From the NCBI GenBank assembly GCA_910588495.1, contig CAJUPU010000022.1:1-48395 (forward strand): a stretch of 48,395 bases of DNA. The letters are read 5' to 3'. Positions 23,234-30,858 of this stretch are shown here, one piece after another (position 1 is the first letter of the stretch; every line of letters begins with the position of its first letter). The notes beneath the pieces were generated by a model, which saw only the letters and a program-made list of their open reading frames with translations, had not been told where the DNA came from and ran no database searches. The translations under genes were made by a program, and so were the position numbers. The stretch comes from an uncultured Oscillospiraceae bacterium (GTDB lineage: Bacteria > Bacillota > Clostridia > Oscillospirales > Oscillospiraceae).

Positions 23234-24244
23234 TTGTCAAAAAAGGTAAAAAAGCTGAAAGAAAATGACTTTTTGTCCATCTCCGCCCGGGTGCGGGTGC
23301 TGGAGACACGGCTGCTCACCGCGGAGCGGATGGAGCGGATGATCGACGCCAAGGACGTGAACGACGCGGCCAAGGTGCTGGGCGAGTGCGGCTATCCCGA
23401 GCTGGGCGAGGTCACCAATTCCACGCTGGACGCCATGCTGGCCGACGCCCAGGCGGCTTTGTTCGCCGACATGGGCAAGGCCGTGGGCAACGAGGCGCTG
23501 ATGGACGTGTTCCGGGTGAAATACGACTACCACAACGCCAAGGCCCTGGTGAAGGCGGAGGCCCTCAAGCTGGACCAGGACCGTCTGCTGCTGGGCGGCG
23601 GGCGGTACGACCCCGCCGAACTGGCGGAGTCCTACCGGGGGGAGGACCTGCGCGCCTGCTCCGACACCTTCCGGGAGGCCGTGGGCCGCGCCCGGGAGGT
23701 GCTGGGCTCCTCCGGCGACCCCCAGCAGGCCGATTTCATCCTGGACCGGGCCTATTTCCAGGAGCTGTCCGCCCTGGCCGGACGGTCCGGCAGCAGATTC
23801 CTGGAGGGCTACGTGGCCGCCCTGATCGACGCCGCCAACCTGCGCGCCGCCGTCCGGACCGCCCGCCTGGACAAGGCGGGGGAGTTCCTGCGCTCCGTGC
23901 TGGTTCCCGGCGGCACCGTGGCCCCGGAGGCCATCGCCAAGGCGGGCGGCAGCGAGCTGGGGCAGGTGTTCAAGAACACCCCCTTCGCCGCCGCCGCTGA
24001 GGCGGGCGCGGCCGTGGCCGCGCCGGGCGGCGGTCCCCTCACCGAGTTCGAGCGCATGTGCGACGACACGGTGATGAACTACCTGGCCAAGGCCCGGACG
24101 ATCCCCTTCGGGGAGCAGCCCGTGATCGCCTACCTCTACGCCCGGGAGGCGGAGGCCACCGCCATCCGCATCATCCTCACCGGCCGCATGGCGGGCATCG
24201 ACGGGACCACCATCCGGGCGCGCCTGCGCCGGGCCTACTGTTAA
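23234..24244 (+). CDS. ntpC: V/A-type ATPase subunit C
   Basis: A 336-residue all-helical funnel subunit (AC39/Vma6 family; C in bacterial naming, d in eukaryotes) that seats the central stalk on the K ring. The family pattern is clear: SISARVRVLETRLLTAERMERMIDA, VFRVKYDYHNAKALVKAEA and a closing PVIAYLYAREAEATAIRIILTGRMAGID. I chose TTG 23234: GGGGGAGAG lies six bases upstream, while the ATG at 23210 has no ribosome binding site. The choice costs only eight residues. It lies 39 bases after ntpE and 14 before the F subunit. Confidence 0.94.
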   Translation: MSKKVKKLKENDFLSISARVRVLETRLLTAERMERMIDAKDVNDAAKVLGECGYPELGEVTNSTLDAMLADAQAALFADMGKAVGNEALMDVFRVKYDYHNAKALVKAEALKLDQDRLLLGGGRYDPAELAESYRGEDLRACSDTFREAVGRAREVLGSSGDPQQADFILDRAYFQELSALAGRSGSRFLEGYVAALIDAANLRAAVRTARLDKAGEFLRSVLVPGGTVAPEAIAKAGGSELGQVFKNTPFAAAAEAGAAVAAPGGGPLTEFERMCDDTVMNYLAKARTIPFGEQPVIAYLYAREAEATAIRIILTGRMAGIDGTTIRARLRRAYC

Positions 24245-24258
24245 GGGGGGAGACTTTC

Positions 24259-24576
24259 ATGGCAAACAGCTATCAGATCGCCGTTTTGGGCGATAAAGAC
24301 AGCGTCATGGGCTTCAAGGCCCTGGGGCTGACGGTCTTCCCCGTGGATGACGTGGAGCAGGCCCGCCACACCCTCCACCGCATCGCCAAGGAGGAGTACG
24401 CGGTGGTCTACCTCACCGAGCAGCTCGCCGCCCAGATGCCCGCAGACATCGCCCGCTACAAGGACGAGCTCACCCCGGCGATCATCCTGATCCCCGGCAA
24501 GGAGGGCAGCCTGGGGCTGGGCATGGCCAACATCAAGAAGTCGGTGGAGCGGGCCGTGGGCGCGGACATCCTGTAA
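24259..24576 (+). CDS. V/A-type ATPase subunit F
   Basis: A 105-residue central-stalk subunit (NtpG in Enterococcus naming, subunit F in Thermus and annotation pipelines) that binds the D shaft and stabilises rotation. It has the Rossmann-like fold: YQIAVLGDKDSVMGFKALGLTVFPV, a central EYAVVYLTEQLA strand-helix, and AIILIPGKEGSLGLGMANIKKSVERAVGADIL. The length is normal (about 100-105). ATG 24259 is behind AAGGGGGGAG. It is followed 12 bases later by a small membrane protein that is not part of known ATPases. Confidence 0.94.
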   Translation: MANSYQIAVLGDKDSVMGFKALGLTVFPVDDVEQARHTLHRIAKEEYAVVYLTEQLAAQMPADIARYKDELTPAIILIPGKEGSLGLGMANIKKSVERAVGADIL

Positions 24577-24588
24577 AGGAGGCGGGCC

Positions 24589-24801
24589 GTGCTGTACTTC
24601 ATCGCCGGACTGGCGCTGATCGCCGCCGGTGTCGTGATGCTGGCAAAGCCCCGGCTTTTCTTCGAGCTGACGGAGAGCTGGAAGCATGACGGCGGCGCGG
24701 AGGAGCCGTCAAAGGCGTGGCTCTTTTCCACGCGGTTCGGCGGCGTGATGTGCGTGCTGGCCGGCATCTGCGGCGTGATCGTCCCGTTTCTCCCACAATA
24801 A
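24589..24801 (+). CDS. Small two-helix membrane protein in the ATPase operon
   Basis: A 70-residue protein with two membrane helices: MLYFIAGLALIAAGVVMLAK at the N-terminus and FGGVMCVLAGICGVIVPFL at the C-terminus, joined by a loop with FFELTESWKHDGG and EPSKAWLF. It resembles the small membrane family sometimes labelled DUF6199; that link is from memory of the TESWK and EPS motifs. GTG 24589 sits behind a very good AAAGGAGG (24575-24582) that overlaps the F-subunit stop. It is not a canonical V/A-ATPase subunit, and its place between F and A is unusual. An assembly factor or ring-associated peptide is possible, but so is an unrelated passenger. Confidence 0.78.
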   Translation: MLYFIAGLALIAAGVVMLAKPRLFFELTESWKHDGGAEEPSKAWLFSTRFGGVMCVLAGICGVIVPFLPQ

Positions 24802-24848
24802 AGAAATTTGCGGCACCCAAAGTCTTTTAAATTCTGAATCTAAAAAGC

Positions 24849-24952
24849 CCAGACCGAAGCCCAGCGAAGCGGGTTCGGTCTGGAGAGGAGGCACAACGGA
24901 GTGGAGCGGATATCCGGCCGCAGGCCGGATGAAGCGGAGCGAAGTTTGTGCC
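24849..24952 (+). other. Two-hairpin RNA-fold candidate upstream of ntpA
   Basis: Hairpin A: CCAGACCGAA (24849-24858) pairs perfectly with TTCGGTCTGG (24874-24883), with further CC/GG pairing inside. Hairpin B: GGCACAA (24890-24896) pairs with TTGTGCC (24946-24952), enclosing ATCCGGCC-GCA-GGCCGGAT (24912-24930), with a purine-rich internal loop rich in GGAG/GAAG on both sides. It ends 25 bases before the ntpA ATG. No U-tract follows, so it is not a terminator. Confidence 0.7.
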
Positions 24953-24977
24953 GACGAGAAAGAAGGTATGCAGACCT

Positions 24978-26756
24978 ATGGGAAAAGTAGTTAAGGTCTC
25001 CGGCCCCCTGGTGGTGGCCACCGGCATGGCGGACGCAAACATGTCCGACGTGGTCCGCGTGGGTCCCGAGCGCCTGATCGGTGAGATCCTCACCATGAAC
25101 GGCGACTCCGCCTCCATCCAGGTCTATGAGGAGACCTCCGGCCTGGGCCCGGGCACCGAGGTGGTGACCACCGGCTCCCCCATGAGCGTGGAGCTGGGCC
25201 CCGGCATGATCGAGAACATCTATGACGGCATCCAGCGCCCGCTGGAGAAGATCATGGAGAAGGTCCGCGGCAACAACCTCCCCCGCGGCGTGGAGGTGCC
25301 CCCCATCGACCCCGACAAGCTGTGGGACTTCACCCCCGTGGCCAAGGCCGGGGACAAGGTGGTGGGCGGCGACATCATCGGCACCGTCCCCGAGACGCCG
25401 GTGGTGCTCCACAAGATCATGGTCCCCCCCAACCTGAAGGGCACCCTGAAAAAGGTGGTGAGCGCGGGGCAGTATAACGTCCACCAGACGGTGGCGGTGC
25501 TGACGAAAGAGGACGGCACCGACGTGGAGCTGGCCATGAGCCAGCGCTGGCCCGTCCGTGTGGGCCGCCCCTACAAGCACAAGTATCCCCCCATCAAGCC
25601 CCTGTCCTCCGGGCAGCGGATCGTGGACACCTTCTTCCCCGTGGCCAAGGGCGGCACCGCCGCCATCCCCGGCCCCTTCGGTTCCGGCAAGACCGTGATG
25701 CAGCACGCCCTGGCCAAGTGGTCCGACGTGGACATCGTGGTCTACATCGGCTGCGGCGAGCGCGGCAACGAGATGACCGACGTGCTGCGGGAGTTCCCCG
25801 AGCTGGTGGACCCCCGCACCGGCGAGACGCTGATGAAGCGTACCGTTTTGATTGCCAACACCTCCGACATGCCCGTGGCCGCCCGTGAGGCGTCCATCTA
25901 CACCGGCATCACCATCGCCGAGTACTTCCGGGACATGGGCTACGCCGTGGCCGTCATCGCCGACTCCACCTCCCGCTGGGCCGAGGCCCTGCGCGAGATG
26001 TCCGGCCGTCTGGAGGAGATGCCCGGCGAGGAGGGCTACCCCGCCTACCTGGCCTCCCGTCTGGCCCAGTTCTACGAGCGGGCCGGCTCCGTATCCTGCC
26101 TGGGTTCCGAGGAGGACCGCCGGGGCTCCCTGACCGCCGTGGGCGCCGTGTCCCCTCCGGGCGGCGATCTGGCCGAGCCCGTGAGCCAGGGCACCATGCG
26201 TATCGTCAAGGTGTTCTGGGCCCTGGACGCCTCCCTGGCCTACAAGCGCCACTTCCCCGCCATCAACTGGCTCACCTCCCACTCCCTGTACCTGGACTCC
26301 CTGAAGCCCTGGTTCGATGAGAACCTGGGCAAGGAGTTCCTCCAGAACCGGGAGCAGGCCATGGGCGTGCTCCAGCAGGAGTCCAGCCTGAACGAGATCG
26401 TGCAGCTGGTGGGCAAGGACTCCCTGTCCCCCGCCGACCAGCTCACTCTGGAGACCGCCCGGATGATCCGGGAGGACTTCCTCCAGCAGAACTCCTTCGT
26501 GGACATCGACTCCTTCTCCACCTACGACCGGCAGGAGAAGCTGCTGGCCATGATCCTGGACTACGACAAGCTGTGCCGGACCGCCATCGCCAAGGGCGCG
26601 CCCACCGCCAAGCTGTTCGAGATCCCCGCCCGGGAGCGCATCGGCCGCGCCAAGAGCGTGCCCGCCGATGAGTACGCCCAGGTGTACGCCGATATCGCCG
26701 CCTCCATGGAACAGGAGATCGACGAGGTCGTCAGAAAGGCAGGTGAGGAGCTGTGA
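24978..26756 (+). CDS. ntpA: V/A-type ATPase catalytic subunit A
   Basis: The 592-residue catalytic subunit that hydrolyses or makes ATP at the A/B interface. The N-terminal barrel starts GKVVKVSGPLVVATGM. The non-homologous insert typical of A subunits lies at about 110-190. The P-loop is GPFGSGKT at 232-239, followed by DIVVYIGCGERGNEM, the arginine-flanked NTSDMPVAAREASIYTG, Walker B region VAVIADSTSRWAEALRE, and a C-terminal helical bundle. The start is ATG 24978 with AGAAGG about 12 bases upstream; an in-frame GTG at 24948 falls inside the upstream hairpin. It overlaps ntpB by four bases (GTGA), so A and B are co-translated at equal amounts, fitting an A3B3 head. Confidence 0.98.
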   Translation: MGKVVKVSGPLVVATGMADANMSDVVRVGPERLIGEILTMNGDSASIQVYEETSGLGPGTEVVTTGSPMSVELGPGMIENIYDGIQRPLEKIMEKVRGNNLPRGVEVPPIDPDKLWDFTPVAKAGDKVVGGDIIGTVPETPVVLHKIMVPPNLKGTLKKVVSAGQYNVHQTVAVLTKEDGTDVELAMSQRWPVRVGRPYKHKYPPIKPLSSGQRIVDTFFPVAKGGTAAIPGPFGSGKTVMQHALAKWSDVDIVVYIGCGERGNEMTDVLREFPELVDPRTGETLMKRTVLIANTSDMPVAAREASIYTGITIAEYFRDMGYAVAVIADSTSRWAEALREMSGRLEEMPGEEGYPAYLASRLAQFYERAGSVSCLGSEEDRRGSLTAVGAVSPPGGDLAEPVSQGTMRIVKVFWALDASLAYKRHFPAINWLTSHSLYLDSLKPWFDENLGKEFLQNREQAMGVLQQESSLNEIVQLVGKDSLSPADQLTLETARMIREDFLQQNSFVDIDSFSTYDRQEKLLAMILDYDKLCRTAIAKGAPTAKLFEIPARERIGRAKSVPADEYAQVYADIAASMEQEIDEVVRKAGEEL

Positions 26757-28135
26757 TCCGAGAGTATAAAACGATCCAGGAGATCGCGTCCCCGCTGATG
26801 ATGGTCAAGATGGTGGACAACGTCACCTATGACGAGCTGGCCGAAGTGGAGCTGCCCGACGGCTCCATCCGCCGGGGCCAGGTGCTGGAGGTCAACGGCG
26901 ACACCGCCGTGGTCCAGCTCTTCGAGTCCGCCGCCGGCATCAACCTGGCCCAGTCCAAGGTCCGCTTCCTGGGGCACCCCCTGCAATTGGGCGTGTCCGG
27001 CGACATGCTGGGCCGGGTGTTCAACGGCATGGGCGTGCCCATCGACGGCGGCCCCGCCATCCTGGCCGAGGAGTACCGGGACATCAACGGCCTGCCCATG
27101 AACCCCGCCGCCCGGGACTACCCCAACGAGTTCATCCAGACCGGCATTTCCACCATCGACGGCCTGAACACCCTGGTCCGCGGCCAGAAGCTGCCCATCT
27201 TCTCCGGCTCCGGCCTGCCCCACGCCAACCTGGCCGCCCAGATCGCCCGTCAGGCCAAGGTGCTGGGCGATGAGAGCGCCAACTTCGCCGTGGTGTTCGC
27301 CGCCATCGGCATCACCTTCGAGGAGTCTGAGTTCTTCGTCCAGGAGTTCAAGCGCACCGGCGCCATCGACCGCACGGTGCTGTTCACCAACCTGGCCGAC
27401 GACCCCGCCGTGGAGCGTATCGCCACCCCCCGCATGGCCCTCACCGCCGCCGAGTACCTGGCCTTCGAGAAAGACATGCATGTGCTGGTCATCCTGACCG
27501 ATATCACCAACTACGCCGAGGCCCTGCGCGAGGTGTCCGCCGCCAAGAAGGAGGTCCCGGGCCGCCGCGGCTTCCCCGGCTACCTGTACACCAACCTGGC
27601 CACCATCTACGAGCGCGCCGGGCGCCAGCTGGGCAAGGCGGGGTCCATCACCATGATCCCCATCCTGACCATGCCCGAGGACGACAAGACCCACCCCATC
27701 CCCGACCTGACCGGGTATATCACCGAGGGCCAGATCATCCTGTCCCGGGCGCTGTACCGCCAGGGCATCAATCCCCCCGTGGACGTGCTGCCCTCCCTGT
27801 CCCGTCTGAAGGACAAGGGCATCGGCGTGGGCAAGACCCGGGAGGACCACGCCAACACCATGAACCAGCTCTTCGCGGCCTACTCCACCGGCAAGGACAA
27901 CAAGGAGCTGATGTCCATCCTGGGCGAGGCGGCGCTGACCCCCACCGACCTTTTGTACGCCAAGTTCGCCGACGAGTTCGAGCGGCGGTACGTCAACCAG
28001 GGCTATGAGGAGAACCGCTCCATCGAGGAGACGCTGGCCCTGGGCTGGGAGCTGCTGTCCATCCTGCCCACGGCGGAGCTGAAGCGGATCAAGCAGGAGT
28101 ATATCGACAAATACTTGCCCAAGAAAGAGCAGTAA
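26753..28135 (+). CDS. ntpB: V/A-type ATPase subunit B
   Basis: The 460-residue non-catalytic nucleotide-interface subunit that alternates with A in the head. It lacks a P-loop, reading KLPIFSGSGLPHANLAAQIARQAK where A has its Walker A. It keeps FAAIGITFEESEFFV, TDITNYAEALREVSAAKKEVPGRRGFPGY and SLSRLKDKGIGVGKTREDH, a standard B-subunit set. GTG 26753 overlaps the ntpA stop, behind AGGTGAGGAG. The stop TAA (28133-28135) lies exactly in the loop of a 15-bp perfect hairpin, described separately. The length is normal (about 458-460). Confidence 0.98.
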   Translation: MIREYKTIQEIASPLMMVKMVDNVTYDELAEVELPDGSIRRGQVLEVNGDTAVVQLFESAAGINLAQSKVRFLGHPLQLGVSGDMLGRVFNGMGVPIDGGPAILAEEYRDINGLPMNPAARDYPNEFIQTGISTIDGLNTLVRGQKLPIFSGSGLPHANLAAQIARQAKVLGDESANFAVVFAAIGITFEESEFFVQEFKRTGAIDRTVLFTNLADDPAVERIATPRMALTAAEYLAFEKDMHVLVILTDITNYAEALREVSAAKKEVPGRRGFPGYLYTNLATIYERAGRQLGKAGSITMIPILTMPEDDKTHPIPDLTGYITEGQIILSRALYRQGINPPVDVLPSLSRLKDKGIGVGKTREDHANTMNQLFAAYSTGKDNKELMSILGEAALTPTDLLYAKFADEFERRYVNQGYEENRSIEETLALGWELLSILPTAELKRIKQEYIDKYLPKKEQ

Positions 28136-28151
28136 ACTGCTCTTTCTTGGG
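28118..28151 (+). other. 15-bp perfect hairpin around the ntpB stop codon
   Basis: CCCAAGAAAGAGCAG (28118-28132) and CTGCTCTTTCTTGGG (28137-28151) are exact complements with a TAAA loop; the loop contains the ntpB stop. GGGCCC, not a T-run, follows, so termination is unlikely. mRNA 3'-end stabilisation or processing is the natural guess. Confidence 0.85.
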
Positions 28152-28155
28152 GGCC

Positions 28156-28271
28156 CATAGGGCCATTCAAATCCTCGGGCGAAGTGAATTCGCCCTGCGG
28201 CAAGGTTTTTGCCTCCGGCAAAAACGCTTGAACGGCGCACTTGCGCCGTCCCGCTATCGCGGGGCCCTATG
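28156..28271 (+). other. Multi-branched RNA-fold candidate between ntpB and ntpD
   Basis: An outer 9-bp stem CATAGGGCC (28156-28164) with GGCCCTATG (28263-28271) encloses at least four perfect hairpins: GGGCGAA/TTCGCCC (28177-28195), GTTTTTGCC/GGCAAAAAC (28205-28225), ACGGCGCA/TGCGCCGT (28232-28249) and CCCGC/GCGGG (28250-28263, sharing one base with the outer stem). A TTCAA/TTGAA pair (28166-28170 with 28228-28232) can close the first two. It is either a cis-regulatory RNA or a palindromic repeat that landed in the spacer. Confidence 0.75.
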
Positions 28272-28300
28272 ATGCCGCAAATGAAAGTAGGTGATTCCCT

Positions 28301-29014
28301 ATGGCAAACACCGTGGTAAACCCCACCCGAATGGAGCTCACCCGGCTCAAGGGCAAGCTCAAGACCGCCCAGCGGGGCCATAAGCTGCTCAAGGACAAGC
28401 GGGACGAGCTGATGAAGCAGTTTTTGGACACCGTGCGGGAGCTGCGCGCCCTGCGCGCCCAGGTGGAGCAAGATCTGATGCGGGTCCACGGCTCCTTCAC
28501 CGTGGCCTCGGCGCTGATGAGCGCCCAGTCCATGGAGCAGGCGCTGATGTACCCCAAACAGTCCGTGGAGCTGACCATGACCTTCAAGAACGTCATGTCG
28601 GTGAACGTGCCCGAGTACCACTACCAGACCCGCACCGAGGACACCGGCGACATCTTCCCCTATGGCTTTGCCGCCACCAGCGGCGAGCTGGACGGGGCGG
28701 TCAGCGCCCTGGGCGAGGTGTTCCAGAACATGCTGAAGCTGGCCCAGACCGAGAAGGCCGCCCAGCTCATGGCGGAGGAGATCGAAAAGACCCGGCGGCG
28801 CGTCAACGCCCTGGAGTACGTGGTCATCCCCAACACCCAGGAGAACATCCGATATATCACCATGAAGCTGGACGAGAACGACCGGTCCACCACCACCCGC
28901 CTGATGAAGGTGAAGGATATGCTGCTGGCGGAGGCTCAGGAAGAGCGGCGGGCCGAGACCGCCAGAGCCGTAAAGACGTTCGGGGGATCGGGCGAAGGCA
29001 CGGCGGAGGTCTGA
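28301..29014 (+). CDS. ntpD: V/A-type ATPase subunit D
   Basis: The 237-residue central rotor shaft. Two long coiled-coil helices, at the N-terminus (VVNPTRMELTRLKGKLKTAQRGHKLLKDKRDELMKQF) and the C-terminus (EIEKTRRRVNALEYVVIPNTQENIRYITMKLDENDRS), frame a middle hairpin. The PTRMEL..LK.RL..A..GHKLLKDKRD pattern is the family signature. The ALEYV.IP motif is complete. The start is ATG 28301 behind TAGGTGA, 165 bases after ntpB; this spacer is filled with the two structured elements above. It is the last gene of the operon, ending 48 bases before a strong terminator. The C-terminus is slightly extended and Gly/Glu-rich. Confidence 0.96.
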   Translation: MANTVVNPTRMELTRLKGKLKTAQRGHKLLKDKRDELMKQFLDTVRELRALRAQVEQDLMRVHGSFTVASALMSAQSMEQALMYPKQSVELTMTFKNVMSVNVPEYHYQTRTEDTGDIFPYGFAATSGELDGAVSALGEVFQNMLKLAQTEKAAQLMAEEIEKTRRRVNALEYVVIPNTQENIRYITMKLDENDRSTTTRLMKVKDMLLAEAQEERRAETARAVKTFGGSGEGTAEV

Positions 29015-29061
29015 GAGAGACCGCGCCGCCAAAGCACCGCTTCCGCGAAGGAACGAAAAAG

Positions 29062-29107
29062 AACGATGGTACTGCCTGGGAGCGCTCCCGGGCAGTACCA
29101 TCGTTTT
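29062..29107 (+). terminator. Terminator of the V/A-ATPase operon
   Basis: A long near-perfect palindrome: AACGATGGTACTGCC pairs with GGCAGTACCATCGTT around a self-complementary GGGAGCGCTCCC centre, then TTTT. One of the strongest hairpins in the window. Confidence 0.9.
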
Positions 29108-29233
29108 GTGCTTCTATCTCATTCTTTCTTTGGCCAACTCCCACGGCTTGTCCGGCATGTGGGGGGCTGGACCGGGGCGATCATGCCGCCCTTGCGCGCC
29201 GCCGCATTATTTTGTATTTCATCGAAAAAACTG

Positions 29234-29262
29234 TTGACAACTGCCCGCTCATGTGGTATCAT
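29234..29262 (+). promoter_or_regulatory. Promoter of tRNA-Leu(CAG)
   Basis: TTGACA (29234-29239), 17-base spacer, TATCAT (29257-29262); transcription would start about 30 bases before the tRNA. Confidence 0.85.
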
Positions 29263-29298
29263 CATTCTCGTGCTGAACGACTAGAACAGCCAAGAGAC

Positions 29299-29385
29299 GC
29301 GCGAGTGGTGGAATTGGTAGACTCGCTGGCTTCAGGTGCCAGTGCTCGCAAGGGCGTGCGGGTTCGACTCCCGCCTCGCGCACCA
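29299..29385 (+). tRNA. tRNA-Leu (anticodon CAG)
   Basis: Acceptor GCGCGAG (29299-29305) pairs with CTCGCGC (29375-29381); discriminator A29382 and encoded CCA 29383-29385. Anticodon stem CTGGC/GCCAG frames loop TTCAGGT, with CAG at 29333-29335 reading CUG codons, the leucine codon dominating this window. The long variable arm and TTCGACT T-loop fit a class II leucine tRNA. It has its own promoter and terminator. Confidence 0.97.
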
Positions 29386-29386
29386 C

Positions 29387-29420
29387 AAAGGGACATCCGA
29401 AAGGATGTCCCTTTTGTTTT
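29387..29420 (+). terminator. Terminator after tRNA-Leu(CAG)
   Basis: ACAAAGGGACATCC and GGATGTCCCTTTTGT form a perfect stem with a short GAAA-like loop, followed by TTTT. Confidence 0.92.
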
Positions 29421-29492
29421 GCCCGCTCCGCTGAAAGGACGGCTCCAGGACGGGGCGGCGGGCAAAGGCGAATTCGACCCCCCCATGACTTG

Positions 29493-29954
29493 CTATTCAA
29501 ATTTTGCGGTGATGCTTCCCTTTTGCAGGATATGGCCCTCCGCTTTCTTCAAAAAGGTCCTTTTCAAAGAATGCGCGCCCGTTCGGATCTCGCAGTCCAG
29601 CGCGTACACGGTGAACCGGTATATATGCGTTTTCCCCTTTGGCGGTCTCGGCCCCGCGTACCGGTGAAAGCCGTACCCAATGCCTTGACAGGCGCCGCCC
29701 GATCCAGGTACGCGCCTTCCGGCAGGGATCCCACCCTCCACCCGGCCGGCGGCGGGAATGTTCCAAATGAGCCAATGGGTGAAGTCCTTGATCGGATGAG
29801 ACAGATCTTCCAAGGCGATCGCCAGTGTTTTCGCCTGTGGAGACAGGTTCGAGAAAATAAACTCAGGCGATACATCCCGCCCGCGTCCGGTATGCTCTAT
29901 GGGAAATTTCCCGCCGTTTTCAATGCCGGTACAGGTAAATTCTAAAATGTCCAT
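29493..29954 (-). CDS. YbhB/YbcL-family (PEBP, Raf-kinase-inhibitor-like) protein
   Basis: A 153-residue phosphatidylethanolamine-binding-protein-like cytoplasmic protein. The family blocks are visible: FTCTGIENGGKFPIEHTGRGRDVSPEF (ligand-pocket entrance), LAIALEDLSHPIKDFTHWLIWNIPA (the equivalent of the DPDAP..HW block) and GYGFHRYAGPRPPKGKTHIYRFTVYALD (the GY.GP.PP.G..H.Y.F.VYALD block). The biochemical role of the bacterial members is unclear. The start is ATG 29954 behind AGGAGG. It stands alone on the minus strand, divergent from the LytTR regulator. Its base composition is visibly less GC-rich than its neighbours', a weak sign of separate history. Confidence 0.88.
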   Translation of the reverse strand: MDILEFTCTGIENGGKFPIEHTGRGRDVSPEFIFSNLSPQAKTLAIALEDLSHPIKDFTHWLIWNIPAAGRVEGGIPAGRRVPGSGGACQGIGYGFHRYAGPRPPKGKTHIYRFTVYALDCEIRTGAHSLKRTFLKKAEGHILQKGSITAKFE

Positions 29955-30003
29955 AGCTCCTCCTAATGGCGTTTTGCTGCCAACGATATGCTCTGTCTCT
30001 CGA

Positions 30004-30012
30004 ATTATAGCA
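30004..30012 (-). promoter_or_regulatory. Extended -10 promoter for the PEBP gene
   Basis: Minus strand TGCTATAAT: a perfect TATAAT with the TGn extension. The -35 region is poor (TACACC at 17 bases). The leader is about 45 nt. Confidence 0.6.
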
Positions 30013-30132
30013 TATTTACCGGAAAAGGTGTATGATGAATTGTCCAGTTGCGCTATCAAACCGTCCAGTCACGTCGACCGGGCTTACCCCGGCGGCCGTT
30101 TGAACGAATAAACAAAACAGAGGGATGTGGCC

Positions 30133-30858
30133 ATGATGAGAATCGCGATCTGCGATGACGAGGCCCCCGCCCGGGCCTATCTCGCGTCCCTGATCCGGGC
30201 GCAGAACTGTCCCTGCGAGATCGTGGAGCACGCTTGCGCCGGTGACTGCCTGGCGGAAACGCGGGAGATCGACCTGCTCTTTCTGGACATCGAGCTGGAT
30301 CCCAGCGGTCCGGATGGGATGGAGCTGGCCCGCCGGATCAGGGCGCGCCCCGCCGCCGTCCAGCCCACCGTCGTCTTTGTGACCGGCCACGAGCGGTATG
30401 TGTTCGACGCTTTCGACGTGGGGGCCTTCCAATATCTGCTGAAGCCGGTGGACGAGGAGCGGTTCGCCCAGGTCTTTGCCCGCGCCGCAGATCAGATCCG
30501 GGAACGCCGCCAACGGCCGGGGCATCCCCCCGCCCTCACCCTCCGCTGCGCCGGTGTCAGCCGGACCGTGCCGCTGGACAGCATCTGCTACATCGAAAGC
30601 AGCGGTCACAAGGTGGTGCTGCGGCTGAAGGACGGGGATCTTTCCTGCTACGCCAAGATCCGAGACCTGGAGGCGGAGCTGGGCGGCCGGTTCTGCCGTA
30701 TCCACAAGGGCTATCTGGTCGGTCTGGCCTATGTGGAGGGGTACAGCAAGACGGAGCTGACCCTGACCAGCGGGGAGCGGCTGCCGATCTCTAAATACAA
30801 GTACCGGGACTTTGTGAAGGCGCACCTCCGCTTTTTGAAAAGAGGAGCCGGCCTATGA
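30133..30858 (+). CDS. LytTR-family response regulator
   Basis: A 241-residue two-component regulator of the AgrA/LytR type. The receiver domain (1-120) shows the acidic pocket Asp8/Asp9 (AICDDE), the phospho-acceptor Asp52 in LLFLDIELD, and the conserved lysine in FQYLLKPVDEERF. The LytTR DNA-binding domain (about 138-240) reads LDSICYIESSGHKVVLRLKDG, FCRIHKGYLVGLAYVEGY and LPISKYKYRDF. These regulators bind pairs of direct repeats rather than inverted repeats. The start is ATG 30133 with AGAGGG eight bases upstream. It overlaps the kinase gene by four bases. Agr-like or metabolite-sensing roles are both possible; no autoinducer peptide gene is visible. Confidence 0.93.
   Translation: MMRIAICDDEAPARAYLASLIRAQNCPCEIVEHACAGDCLAETREIDLLFLDIELDPSGPDGMELARRIRARPAAVQPTVVFVTGHERYVFDAFDVGAFQYLLKPVDEERFAQVFARAADQIRERRQRPGHPPALTLRCAGVSRTVPLDSICYIESSGHKVVLRLKDGDLSCYAKIRDLEAELGGRFCRIHKGYLVGLAYVEGYSKTELTLTSGERLPISKYKYRDFVKAHLRFLKRGAGL

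Noticed and set aside
28118..28151. Transcription terminator after ntpB
   Set aside because: The stem is perfect but followed by GGGCCC rather than T's, and ntpD is needed in the same operon.
26561..29101. An 846-codon open frame on the minus strand opposite ntpB and ntpD
   Set aside because: Antisense shadow with no recognisable domain; its start lies in the operon terminator.
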